Assembly (NCBI GenBank): GCA_005889475.1
Contig: VBGT01000028.1
Location: 1 to 53,812, forward strand
Source of the DNA: Chloroflexota bacterium
GTDB lineage: Bacteria > Chloroflexota > Limnocylindria > Limnocylindrales > CSP1-4
DNA: 53,812 bases
Direction: 5' to 3'
Positions 18,009 through 28,042 of this stretch are shown here, piece after piece. Every line of letters begins with the position of its first letter. The first letter of the stretch is position 1. The notes beneath the pieces were generated by a model that was not told the origin of the DNA, searched no databases, and saw only the letters and a list, made by a program, of their open reading frames with translations. A program made the position numbers and the translations under genes.

Positions 18009-18014
18009 TAGGCT
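18009..18014 (+). promoter_or_regulatory. Candidate leaderless -10 box of the TPR gene
   Basis: TAGGCT lies seven bases before the GTG at 18022, the spacing expected if transcription begins at or next to the start codon. A weak -35 (GTGACC, 17984-17989) stands 19 bases upstream. No Shine-Dalgarno sequence is visible before this GTG. Confidence 0.45.
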
Positions 18015-18021
18015 CGCCCCC

Positions 18022-19059
18022 GTGAGCGGGCCACTCTTCGACCAGTACAAGGCGGCGCTCCGGCGCGGGCACATGTCCGCCCTCGGGGGAGACCTGGACG
18101 ACGCCCTCGAGGCGTATCGCGAGGCGGCCCGCCTTGTCCCCGAACGGACCCTTCCGCTCGCCAGTCAGGGCACGGTGCTGCATCGGCTCGACCGCTGGCC
18201 CGAGGCAGCCGAGGTCTTCGACAGCGCCCTGCGCCTGACCCCGGACGACGAGGCGACGCTGCGCGCACGTGCGACCGCCCGCGAGGAGCGCGGCATGCGC
18301 TCCGGGGCGGCGGCCGATCTCGAGCGCTTGGCGTTCGTGCTGGATGTGTCGGGTCGCGCTCCCGAGGCCGCCGAGGCCGCGCGCCGGGCGAACGAGCTCG
18401 AACCGACGCCGGCTCGGGCGGCCCTTGCGGAACGGCTGATCGTGCCGGCGACCCCGGGCGTCGACGCGAGCGTCGAGCACGATGCCGCAACCGGCCACAG
18501 CGACCCTGGCATCGAGGGCGACGCCGACGCCGGTGGCCCGGAGTGGCCGTCAGCGGACGACGGTCCGGCGACGTCCGCTGCCATCCCGGAAGCCGAATCG
18601 GCTGCCGCTGCCGCGGAGTCATCGGCCGCCGTTGAGGCCGGCTCGAACTGGCCGGCGATCGACCTGCCCACACCACCAGCACCGCCGATCGTCGGGCCGC
18701 CGCCGGACACCGAGCAGCTCATGGCCGAGGCGGCCGCCCTGTTCGATGCCGGCGACACCGCCGGCGCGGGCGAGCGGATGCTCACCGCCGTCGCCGTGCA
18801 TCGTGCGGCGGGCCGGCTCGACGCCGCCCTCGACGTGTGCTTCCAGCTGCTCGCCATCGCCCCGGGCGATCCGCACGTCCACCTCGCGATCGCCAACCTC
18901 CAGCTCGACCGCGGCTGGACCCCGCTCGCCCGCGAGAAGATCGACCTGCTCCTCCGACTGACATCGCTGACCGGCGACACGCAGGCCGAGGCGGACACCC
19001 ACGGGCTCGCGTCGGAGCGCCTCCGCGACGAGCCGGTGAGCTCGACGACCCGGCGCTAG
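18022..19059 (+). CDS. Tetratricopeptide-repeat protein of unknown function
   Basis: The 345-residue protein has TPR-like helical pairs in residues 15-130 (GDLDDALEAYREAARLVPE, RWPEAAEVFDSALRLTPDD). A low-complexity Ala/Glu/Pro linker follows at about 150-230, then a second helical block (GRLDAALDVCFQLLAIAPGD). There is no signal peptide or membrane segment, so it is probably a cytoplasmic scaffold. It stands between the ribosomal cluster and cdaA; about 60 bases separate it from cdaA, so co-transcription is possible. The function cannot be named. Confidence 0.7.
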   Translation: MSGPLFDQYKAALRRGHMSALGGDLDDALEAYREAARLVPERTLPLASQGTVLHRLDRWPEAAEVFDSALRLTPDDEATLRARATAREERGMRSGAAADLERLAFVLDVSGRAPEAAEAARRANELEPTPARAALAERLIVPATPGVDASVEHDAATGHSDPGIEGDADAGGPEWPSADDGPATSAAIPEAESAAAAAESSAAVEAGSNWPAIDLPTPPAPPIVGPPPDTEQLMAEAAALFDAGDTAGAGERMLTAVAVHRAAGRLDAALDVCFQLLAIAPGDPHVHLAIANLQLDRGWTPLAREKIDLLLRLTSLTGDTQAEADTHGLASERLRDEPVSSTTRR

Positions 19060-19106
19060 AAGGCCCTCGCGAGGTCCGGACCGGCGGTTCGGCCGAACTC
19101 CCGCGG

Positions 19107-19112
19107 TACACT
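19107..19112 (+). promoter_or_regulatory. Candidate -10 box of cdaA
   Basis: TACACT ends nine bases before the cdaA ATG at 19122. The same hexamer stands nine bases before glmS and eight bases before the polyprenyl synthase gene, which supports a shared near-leaderless promoter type. No convincing -35 was found. Confidence 0.45.
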
Positions 19113-19121
19113 CCTCCGGCG

Positions 19122-20237
19122 ATGCCGCAGCTCATCGGGTCGATCCTGGACCAGGTCACGGCGAGCACGTTCCTGGACATCGGGATCACCGCGCTCCTGA
19201 TCTATTGGCTGTTCAGCCTCATCCGCGGAACCAGCGCGGTGAGGCTCGTGATCGGCGTCTCGGTGCTGTTCGCGGTCTACTTCGCGGCGCGGATCCTGTC
19301 CCTCCGCCTGCTCACCCAGATCCTCGAGACAGGAGCCGTTGTCGGCCTATTCGCACTCGTCGTCGTGTTCCAGCCGGAGCTCCGGCGCGCCCTCGACCGC
19401 ATCGGGCGGGTCGGCTCCCTCGGCTGGCTCATGTCGGCCGAGAACCGCACGGCCGAGCTGGTCGCGACCGAGGTCGCCCGCGCCGCGGCGGTGCTGTCAG
19501 CTGAAGGCCACGGCGCTCTGCTCGTGATCGAGCGCGAGACCGGCCTCGAGCAGATCGCGGAGACGGGCGTGATGATCCATGGCGACCTTTCGGCCGACCT
19601 GTTGCGCACGATCTTCTCGCCGAAGTCGCCGCTCCACGACGGCGCTGTGCTCATCCGGGGCGAGAAGGTCCTCGCCGCGGGCGCACTCCTGCCACTCGGT
19701 GAGACGACGATCCACTCCGAGCGCTTCGGCACGCGCCACCGCGCCGCGCTCGGCACGACCGAGCAGACCGACGCGATCGTCGTCGTCGTATCCGAGGAGA
19801 ACGGCCAGGTCAGCCTCGTGCAGCGGGCCCGAATCGTGCGCAACCTCAACGAGTCCCAGCTCGCGCGCTCATTGCGCCAGCTGCTCGAGCCGAGCCCGGA
19901 GCGGACCCGGCTGCGCCTGCCCGCGGCCGTCCCGGGGTCGCGCGCGCCGCGGCTCGCCGACATCGGTCGCGCGGTGCGTGCCGGCCGGCGCGACCAGGCC
20001 CCCGCCGAGCCGATCCCGCCGGACGAGCCGTTCCTGCCCGAGCCCCTCGACGCGACGGCGACCCAGGGAGCTGACGCGTCGGCGTCGCAGGGCGAGGACG
20101 GCCAACCTGACGTCGCCTCGGACGCGACCCCGGTCCGCGACCTGGGTGCGACGAACGGCGTGCCCGGCGACGAGCAAACGGTGGAGCTGCAGCAGGCGGG
20201 TCGCGAGCCGGCGGGGACGCGCGGCCGGGTGCGATGA
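19122..20237 (+). CDS. cdaA: Diadenylate cyclase CdaA
   Basis: CdaA makes the second messenger c-di-AMP from two ATP. The protein has hydrophobic N-terminal segments (IGITALLIYWLFSLIRGT and VSVLFAVYFAARIL) that anchor it in the membrane. A DisA_N cyclase domain follows, with the catalytic DGAVLI and the ATP-binding GTRHRAALG. The cyclase is complete by about residue 270; a further 100 residues of disordered Pro/Ala/Asp-rich tail follow. The TGA overlaps the ATG of the YbbR gene. ATG 19122 is chosen because the track ORF begins in the upstream gene. Confidence 0.93.
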   Translation: MPQLIGSILDQVTASTFLDIGITALLIYWLFSLIRGTSAVRLVIGVSVLFAVYFAARILSLRLLTQILETGAVVGLFALVVVFQPELRRALDRIGRVGSLGWLMSAENRTAELVATEVARAAAVLSAEGHGALLVIERETGLEQIAETGVMIHGDLSADLLRTIFSPKSPLHDGAVLIRGEKVLAAGALLPLGETTIHSERFGTRHRAALGTTEQTDAIVVVVSEENGQVSLVQRARIVRNLNESQLARSLRQLLEPSPERTRLRLPAAVPGSRAPRLADIGRAVRAGRRDQAPAEPIPPDEPFLPEPLDATATQGADASASQGEDGQPDVASDATPVRDLGATNGVPGDEQTVELQQAGREPAGTRGRVR

Positions 20238-21469
20238 CCCGGGCGCTCCGGCTCATCACCCACAACTGGCCGCTCAAGCTCGGGGCCATCGCCCTCGCGA
20301 CGCTGCTCTACGGCGGCCTCGTCCTCTCCCAGACGGCCGACAGCTTCCCCGGCAGCGTCCAGATCGGGATCGTCAACCAGCCATCCGACGTGATCGTCCT
20401 GTCCAACCTCGGCTCCGTGAACCGGATCCGCTACGTCGCTCCGCCGGACCTCGGCCTGCGAATCGACAGCGACAGCTTCCGCGCCACGGTCGATCTCGCC
20501 AACGTCACGCCGACAGGCGCGCCGGTCACCCTCAATGTCACGGTGGAGGCGGTCGACAGCCGGGTGCAGGTTCTCGACTTCGAGCCCAAGAAGATCACCG
20601 TCACGGTCGATCGGGTCGGCACCAAGATCGTTCCGGTGCGGGTTGCGCTCGGCCCGATCCCCTCGGGCCTCGACGTCGGCGACCCGGTCGTCGACACCGA
20701 GAGCGCGACCGTCAGCGGCCCCCAGTCGATCGTCGCCAAGGTCACCGAGGCGCAGGCGCCGATCACCATCGATGCCTCGGGCGTCGACATCGACCAGCTG
20801 GTCAGTCTCGTCGCCATCGATGACACGGGCACCGAGCTCGGCGTCGATTCGCGCATCGAGATCGATCCAGCACGGGTCCGCGTGCAGCTGCAGGTCTTCA
20901 CGGACCGCCGGTCGAAGGCCCTGCCGGTGACACCGAACGTCATCGGCACCCCCGCGGCGGGCTTCGAGGTCGCCGCGATCGAGGTCGATCCACCGGTCGT
21001 CTCGGTGCAGGGGGACGCCAACGACCTGGCCTCCCTCGACCGGGCCGACACGCTGCCGGTCTCGATCTCGGGCGCCTCGTCGGAGGTCAGCCAGGATGTC
21101 GGCTTCGCGCTCCCGGATGGCGTCCAGGCGTTGAACCCGACCACCGTGCACGTCACCGTTCGCCTGCGTCCGGTCACCGCCACCCGGACCTTCGAGGCCG
21201 GCCTCGTCGTCGTCGGAGCGCGGCCCGACCTGGCCTATGCGCTCTCCACCGACCGCATCCTCGTGACCATCGGCGGCTCGATCGCCGAGCTCGATCGGCT
21301 GTCGGGCACGAACATCGTGCTGAACGTCGACGTCACCGGCCTCGGGATCGGCACGCGCAGCGTCAAGGCCACCGCGAATCTCACCACCGGCCTCACGCTC
21401 GTCGCGGCGAGCCCCAATCCGATCCAGGTGACCGTCTCCAGTCCGGCGTCATCGCCGGCGCCGTCGTAA
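20234..21469 (+). CDS. cdaR: YbbR-domain protein, CdaA regulator
   Basis: The 411-residue protein has a short N-terminal membrane anchor (LKLGAIALATLLYGGLVLSQ) followed by several consecutive beta-rich YbbR repeats of 75-85 residues. Recognisable pieces include FRATVDLANVTPTG, ITVTVDRVGTKIVPV and VSVQGDANDLASLD. In Firmicutes YbbR (CdaR) binds CdaA outside the cytoplasm and tunes cyclase activity. Direct overlap with cdaA and the adjacent glmM reproduce that module. A hairpin follows the stop codon. Confidence 0.88.
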   Translation: MTRALRLITHNWPLKLGAIALATLLYGGLVLSQTADSFPGSVQIGIVNQPSDVIVLSNLGSVNRIRYVAPPDLGLRIDSDSFRATVDLANVTPTGAPVTLNVTVEAVDSRVQVLDFEPKKITVTVDRVGTKIVPVRVALGPIPSGLDVGDPVVDTESATVSGPQSIVAKVTEAQAPITIDASGVDIDQLVSLVAIDDTGTELGVDSRIEIDPARVRVQLQVFTDRRSKALPVTPNVIGTPAAGFEVAAIEVDPPVVSVQGDANDLASLDRADTLPVSISGASSEVSQDVGFALPDGVQALNPTTVHVTVRLRPVTATRTFEAGLVVVGARPDLAYALSTDRILVTIGGSIAELDRLSGTNIVLNVDVTGLGIGTRSVKATANLTTGLTLVAASPNPIQVTVSSPASSPAPS

Positions 21470-21485
21470 GGCTCGACATCGAGCC
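21470..21485 (+). terminator. Hairpin directly after cdaR
   Basis: GGCTCGA and TCGAGCC form a perfect inverted repeat with a two-base centre, starting at the base after the cdaR TAA. No T tract follows. It may be a weak terminator or an RNA-processing site between cdaR and glmM. Confidence 0.4.
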
Positions 21486-21528
21486 TCCGGTCAACGAACA
21501 CAGCAGCACGCGAGGGGATTGATCAGCT

Positions 21529-22878
21529 TTGCCACGCCTGTTCGGCACCGACGGCATCCGCGGCGTCGCCAACGTCGACCTGAAGCCATCGACCGCGTTC
21601 GCGCTGGGCCGCGCCACCGCCCACCGGCTGGTTGGACCCGGCGGCTCGATCGTGGTCGGCCAGGACACGCGCCGCTCCGGTGACATGTTCGTCGCCGCGA
21701 TCGCGGCCGGCGCGACGAGCCTCGGCGTCGGCGTGCACGTCGTGGGCGTGGTGCCCACGCCCGCCCTCGCGTTCCTGACGGCCGACGGCGACTTCGCCGC
21801 CGGGGTCATGGTCTCGGCGTCGCACAACCCGGCCGAGGACAACGGCCTGAAGGTGCTCGATTCCGAGGGCCTGAAGCTCGACGACGCGGTCGAGGACGAG
21901 CTGGAGCAGCTGATCTGGCGCTCGGAGGAGCTCGCCGGCGCGCCGCCGGAGCGGCTGGGCACGATGGTCGACGCGCGGGATCGGATCGAGCGCTACCTCG
22001 CCCACCGCGAAGGCCTCGCTCGCACGATCGATGGGTCAGGCCTGCGCATCGTCCTCGACTGCGCGAACGGTTCCGCGTCGTGGGTGGGCGGCCGGATCAT
22101 CGCCGCCACCGGGGCCCGGGTCGAGGTGATCAACGACCACCCGGACGGGCTGAACATCAACCTGCACTGCGGCGCGACGGACCCGTCCGGCCTTGCCGCG
22201 CGCGTGGCCGAGACCGGCGCCGATCTCGGGTTCGCGCTCGACGGGGACGCGGACCGGCTCGTGGCGGTCGACGGCTCCGGCCAGGTCGTCGACGGCGACC
22301 GGATCCTCGGCGTGCTCGCGCTGGAGCGGCTGGGCCGGGACGGCGCCTCGGCCGGCGACCCCGCGGTGGGGACGCTGGTCGTCTCGGTGCTGTCGAACGG
22401 CGGGCTGCAGCAGGCAGTCGAGGCGGCCGGCGGGACCGTGGTCCGGACCCCGGTCGGCGACAAGTACATCCTCGAGGGCATGCAGGTCGAGGGGGCGGGC
22501 CTCGGCGGCGAGAAGAGCGGCCACGTGATCGTGCGCGAGCACACGACCTCGGGCGATGGGCTGGTCACGGCCCTGGAGGTCCTCCGGGTCACGACAGCCG
22601 CTCGACGCCCGCTTGCCGAGCTGGCCGAGCAGATCCCGCTGCTGCCCCAGGAGCAGCGCGCAGTCATCGTCCGCCACAAGGAGCAGTGGGAGGGCGACCC
22701 GGCGCTGCAACGGGCCATCGCCGACGCCGAAGCGCGCCTGGGAAGCGGCGGGCGCGTGCTCGTCCGGCCGTCCGGCACGGAGCCCGCGCTCCGGGTCATG
22801 GTCGAGGGCAGCGACCGCGAGCTCGTCCGCGAGCTGGCTGACGGTCTGTCGGCGCTCGCGGAGCAGCGCTTACACTGA
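21529..22878 (+). CDS. glmM: Phosphoglucosamine mutase
   Basis: GlmM converts glucosamine-6-phosphate to glucosamine-1-phosphate for peptidoglycan precursors. The 449-residue protein has the start LFGTDGIRGVAN, the phosphoserine loop MVSASHNPAEDNGLK, the metal loop DGDADR, the sugar loop GEKSGH and the phosphate loop RPSGTEPALRVMVEG. It starts with TTG, preceded by GAGGGG as ribosome binding site. It completes the cdaA-cdaR-glmM module; GlmM is known to inhibit CdaA in Firmicutes, and that control might exist here. Confidence 0.96.
   Translation: MPRLFGTDGIRGVANVDLKPSTAFALGRATAHRLVGPGGSIVVGQDTRRSGDMFVAAIAAGATSLGVGVHVVGVVPTPALAFLTADGDFAAGVMVSASHNPAEDNGLKVLDSEGLKLDDAVEDELEQLIWRSEELAGAPPERLGTMVDARDRIERYLAHREGLARTIDGSGLRIVLDCANGSASWVGGRIIAATGARVEVINDHPDGLNINLHCGATDPSGLAARVAETGADLGFALDGDADRLVAVDGSGQVVDGDRILGVLALERLGRDGASAGDPAVGTLVVSVLSNGGLQQAVEAAGGTVVRTPVGDKYILEGMQVEGAGLGGEKSGHVIVREHTTSGDGLVTALEVLRVTTAARRPLAELAEQIPLLPQEQRAVIVRHKEQWEGDPALQRAIADAEARLGSGGRVLVRPSGTEPALRVMVEGSDRELVRELADGLSALAEQRLH
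22871..22876 (+). promoter_or_regulatory. Candidate -10 box of glmS
   Basis: TACACT lies in the last codons of glmM, nine bases before the glmS ATG. No ribosome binding site is visible, so a (near-)leaderless glmS transcript is likely, in addition to read-through from glmM. No glmS ribozyme would fit in the seven-base spacer. Confidence 0.45.
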
Positions 22879-22885
22879 CGCCTCT

Positions 22886-24718
<1,833 letters not shown>

Positions 24719-24727
24719 GGCGGCGCC

Positions 24728-25258
24728 ATGGCCGAGCCCGCGGGCACCCCGGGAGTCGAGCCACCGCCCGGCACGACCGAGCTGGGCGTCGACATCATCA
24801 AGGTCGAGCGGATCCGGAGCACGCTGACGAGATTCGGGCGGCGCTTCGCGCGCCGGGTGCTGACCGCGGCCGAGGACCGCTATGTCCGCGATCGACCGGA
24901 GACACTCGCCGGCCGCTGGGCGGCCAAGGAGGCCGTGAGCAAGGTGCTCGGCCTGGGCGTGCGCGGCATCGGCTGGACGGAGATCGAGATCGAACGCCTG
25001 CCGACCGGCGCTCCGTCCGTGCGCCTCCACGGCCGCGCCGCGCGGCGCGCGGAGCAGCTGGGCATGGAGCGGATCGCGGTCTCGATCAGCCATGAGTCGG
25101 AGTACGCCGTCGCGATCGCGTTCGGCATCCGGACGACGGGCGGGCGATTCCTCTTCCCACCCGACATCGAGGAGCGCCTCGACGATCGCGAGCGCCGGAT
25201 CCTCGCCCGGATGGAGCGCCTGCGAACGATGGCGACCGCGGGGGAGCCCGATGCCTGA
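24728..25258 (+). CDS. acpS: Holo-[acyl-carrier-protein] synthase
   Basis: AcpS transfers phosphopantetheine from CoA to acyl carrier protein. The magnesium ligands are visible in GVDIIKVERIR (Asp) and GRWAAKEAVSKVLGLG (Glu), followed by the SISHESEYAVAIAF strand. The core is about 125 residues. There are 18 additional residues at the N-terminus and about 40 charged residues at the C-terminus (PPDIEERLDDRERRIL). It overlaps nnrD by eight bases, so the two are translated from the same message. Confidence 0.9.
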   Translation: MAEPAGTPGVEPPPGTTELGVDIIKVERIRSTLTRFGRRFARRVLTAAEDRYVRDRPETLAGRWAAKEAVSKVLGLGVRGIGWTEIEIERLPTGAPSVRLHGRAARRAEQLGMERIAVSISHESEYAVAIAFGIRTTGGRFLFPPDIEERLDDRERRILARMERLRTMATAGEPDA

Positions 25259-26306
25259 ACGGCGCCCGCTCGGCTTCGGCCGGCACGAGGAGGCCGCTGC
25301 TGCCGGCGCAACCGCGCCGCCGGCGGTCCCGACGATGGACGACCGTGCGGCCGCCGCGCTCCTGCCGGAGCGACCCGCCCGCGGGCACAAGGGCACGTTC
25401 GGCAAGGTCCTCGCGATCGCCGGCTCGCTCGACTACGCCGGTGCGGCATTGCTCGTCTGCCGCGCCGCCGCGCGCGCCGGCGCGGGCCTCGTCACCCTCG
25501 CCGTCCCCGAGTCGCTCCAGCCCCTCTTCGCCGCCAAGGTCGTCGAGGCGACGACGATGGCGCTCCCCGAGGACGACGTCGAGGAGGTGGACCCCGAGCC
25601 GTCGATCGCGCGGATCCTCGACCACGAGCACGACGCGATCGTGCTCGGACCGGGGCTGCGGCCCGGCCTCGCCACCACCGAGCTGGTCCGAATGCTCCTC
25701 GCCGCGCCCGGCGACGACCCCGAGCCTGCGCCGATGGTGCTCGACGCCGAGGCGCTCCGGTCGATGGCCACGCTCGGCGAGTGGTGGACAGGCACGCTCC
25801 GGCCGTGCGTGCTGACGCCGCACGCCGGCGAGTTCGAGCGGCTGCGATCGGGCGCAGGCGTCGAGGCGGGCAGCGACGGTGACGTCTCGGGTGACGATGA
25901 CGCTCGCCGGGCAGCGGCGACCGCGGCGGCGCAGGCCTGGGGCCAGGTCGTGGTGCTCAAGGGGGCGAAGACCGTGATCGCCGAGCCCGACGGCACGGTC
26001 ACCGTCGCCCCGTTCGAGAACCCGGGCCTGGCCACCGGCGGGACCGGCGACGTGCTCTCGGGCGTGATCGGCGGGCTCCTCGCGCAGGGCCTCAAGCCGG
26101 GCCCCGCCGCGCGGCTCGGCGTGTTCCTGCATGGCACGGCGGGTGACCTCGTCCGGGAGCGGTTGGGCGACGCCGGGTTGCTCGCCTCCGACCTGCCCGA
26201 CGCGGTGCCGCTCGTGCGCAAGCGCCTCGCGGCGATCGCCGAGCGCGGCAAGCCGGGCAAGCGCGTCGGGTTCGCCGTCCGCGACGGTGACGGGGCGTCG
26301 GCCTGA
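25251..26306 (+). CDS. nnrD: ADP/ATP-dependent NAD(P)H-hydrate dehydratase
   Basis: NnrD repairs hydrated NAD(P)H in a ribokinase-like fold. The 351-residue protein has RGHKGTFGKVLAIAGSLDYAGAA near its start (recognised in pieces), the ADP-binding region, LTPHAGEFERL, and the key NPGLATGGTGDVLSG with its catalytic Asp. The NnrE epimerase domain often fused at the N-terminus is absent; only about 35 residues precede the dehydratase. Its TGA overlaps the CTG proposed as the alr start. Confidence 0.92.
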   Translation: MPERRPLGFGRHEEAAAAGATAPPAVPTMDDRAAAALLPERPARGHKGTFGKVLAIAGSLDYAGAALLVCRAAARAGAGLVTLAVPESLQPLFAAKVVEATTMALPEDDVEEVDPEPSIARILDHEHDAIVLGPGLRPGLATTELVRMLLAAPGDDPEPAPMVLDAEALRSMATLGEWWTGTLRPCVLTPHAGEFERLRSGAGVEAGSDGDVSGDDDARRAAATAAAQAWGQVVVLKGAKTVIAEPDGTVTVAPFENPGLATGGTGDVLSGVIGGLLAQGLKPGPAARLGVFLHGTAGDLVRERLGDAGLLASDLPDAVPLVRKRLAAIAERGKPGKRVGFAVRDGDGASA

Positions 26307-27583
26307 GCGACCAGCGCCCGGCCAGGCAACGAATCGAGGACCGCCTCGCGGCGGCGGGCCTGCCACCCCTCCCGCGGACTGCCTGGGCCGAGGTCGACCT
26401 CGACCTCCTCGCCGGCAACCTTGGCGTGCTGCGCGAGCTCGCGGGCGACGGGACGCCGCTGTTCCCGGTCGTAAAGGCCGACGCGTACGGCCACGGCGCG
26501 ATCCCGATCGCCCGCTCGCTCGAGGCGGCGGGCGCCGACGGGTTCTGCGTTGCGGCCCTCGACGAGGGGGTCGTGCTGCGCGGGGCGGGGATCACGCGCC
26601 CGATCCTCGTCCTGTACCCGATCCCGCCGGCCCTCGCCGGGACGGCGCGGGACTCCGGCCTCGGGGTGACGGCCGGCGACGCGGCGATGCTTGCGGGGCT
26701 CCTGGCCGCCCTCGATGGCGCTGCGAGCCCCGATCAGCTGGCCGTGCATCTCGAGGTGGAGACGGGGCTCGGGCGTGGCGGCTTTGCCGGGGAGGCGCTC
26801 ACCGACGCTGCGGGGCAGATCGAGCGGGCGCCGGCCGCGCGACTCGCGAGCCTGTGGACGCACCTCCAGGCGCCCGAGGACGGGCCTCGAACCGCCAGGC
26901 AGCTGGGGCGTTTCGAAGCGGCCGCCGACGCGGTTGGGGCAGCCGGCGTCGGGCTCCCGCCGCGGCACGTCGCTGCCAGCGCCGGGCTGCTCCTCGACGG
27001 CGTTGCGAGCCTCGACGGCGCGCGCCCGGGCCTGTCGGTCTACGGGCTGCTGCCCGATGAGCTGCTCGGCGCAGGACCGGTACGCGCGAAGCCGGCCGGG
27101 ACGCGGCTGCGCCCGATCCTGTCCCTGCACGCGCGGCCGGTTCGCGTCGCCGAGCTGCCCGAGGAGTGGGGAGTCGGCTACGGGCCCACGTTCACGACGA
27201 GCCGGCCGAGCCGGATCGCGACGCTGCCCCTCGGCTACGGCGACGGCTGGCCACGCTCCCTCTCGAATCGCGCCGAGGCCCTCGTCCGCGGGACCCGCGT
27301 TCTCCTCGTCGGCAACGTGGCCATGGACGCGGTGATGGCCGACGTCACGGACGTGCCGGGCGCGCCGGTCACGACGGACGACGAGTTCGTGCTGATCGGC
27401 GAGCAGGCGGGGCAGCGGATCACGGTCGCCGAGCTCGCGGCAGCCCGCGGGACGAACTCGTGGGAGGTCGTGACGAACCTCGCCGTCCGCCTGCCTCGGG
27501 TGTACCATGCGGCGTCCGTCCCGCGGGAGACGCGAACCCTCATCGGCGATGAAGCCGGCGGCAGGAGGTCGATGCGACCGTGA
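26303..27583 (+). CDS. alr: Alanine racemase, probably initiated at CTG
   Basis: This PLP enzyme makes D-alanine for peptidoglycan. The PLP lysine is in VVKADAYGHG (Lys58 in this numbering), and the C-terminal domain has EEWGVGYGPTF and LPLGYGDGWPRS. The track begins at GTG 26426, which would remove the conserved first strand RTAWAEVDLDLLAGNL. Upstream, the frame has no ATG, GTG or TTG before a stop at 26288. A CTG at 26303 overlaps the nnrD stop as CTGA, like the ATGA/GTGA overlaps elsewhere here. I therefore propose CTG. The protein would have 426 residues, about 45 before the racemase core. Confidence 0.85.
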   Translation: MSDQRPARQRIEDRLAAAGLPPLPRTAWAEVDLDLLAGNLGVLRELAGDGTPLFPVVKADAYGHGAIPIARSLEAAGADGFCVAALDEGVVLRGAGITRPILVLYPIPPALAGTARDSGLGVTAGDAAMLAGLLAALDGAASPDQLAVHLEVETGLGRGGFAGEALTDAAGQIERAPAARLASLWTHLQAPEDGPRTARQLGRFEAAADAVGAAGVGLPPRHVAASAGLLLDGVASLDGARPGLSVYGLLPDELLGAGPVRAKPAGTRLRPILSLHARPVRVAELPEEWGVGYGPTFTTSRPSRIATLPLGYGDGWPRSLSNRAEALVRGTRVLLVGNVAMDAVMADVTDVPGAPVTTDDEFVLIGEQAGQRITVAELAAARGTNSWEVVTNLAVRLPRVYHAASVPRETRTLIGDEAGGRRSMRP

Positions 27584-27885
27584 GCGAGGCGACCCCGCCC
27601 GAGCCCCAGGGTCTCGGCGACGAGCAGCGCGACGAGCTGGTCGAGGAGGTCGCGCGCGAGATCCAGCTGCGCGGCCTGACCACCTCGGCGGTGCATTTCC
27701 TGCAGGCGTCGCGCCCATACCGCCCCCTCGGCGCGAACGCCATGCTGTTCTTCGATCCGGTGCTCCATGGGCTGTTCGGCGGCGAGCTGCCCAGCGCCTC
27801 GGCGCTTCTCGCCGACGAGGACGGCATCGAGCAGCTCATCGAGCGTCTCGAGGACCTGTCCGAGGAGACGGGCTGGGACGCCTAG
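27580..27885 (+). CDS. Small conserved-looking protein of unknown function
   Basis: The 101-residue acidic protein starts with GTG that overlaps the alr stop. It is predicted to be helical, with the central piece TTSAVHFLQASRPYRPLGANA and an acidic C-terminal helix (GIEQLIERLEDLSEETGW). No signal peptide or known motif is seen. Coupling to alr suggests expression with envelope-precursor genes, but the role is unknown. Strong codon bias like that of its neighbours supports it as a real gene. Confidence 0.7.
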   Translation: MSEATPPEPQGLGDEQRDELVEEVAREIQLRGLTTSAVHFLQASRPYRPLGANAMLFFDPVLHGLFGGELPSASALLADEDGIEQLIERLEDLSEETGWDA

Positions 27886-28029
27886 CTGAATCTGGCCCGT
27901 CGGCCAGACGCCGGCGGCAGGCGAAGGCGCTGCCGAGCACGCGAGCGAGCGCACTCCGGCGTGCGTGAACGAGCGCGCGGAGGCGGCAACGCACGCATGG
28001 CGCCGGCGGATGGCCGACGGCCGAGCCGG

Positions 28030-28035
28030 TAGCAT
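28030..28035 (+). promoter_or_regulatory. Candidate leaderless -10 box of the MutL-like gene
   Basis: TAGCAT ends seven bases before the GTG at 28043. The 157 bases between the preceding gene and this GTG otherwise hold no gene I can support, and no ribosome binding site precedes the GTG. Confidence 0.45.
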
Positions 28036-28042
28036 TGGGCCG

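Noticed and set aside
22879-22885. glmS ribozyme/riboswitch upstream of glmS
   Set aside because: Only seven bases separate glmM and glmS, so there is no room for the ribozyme.
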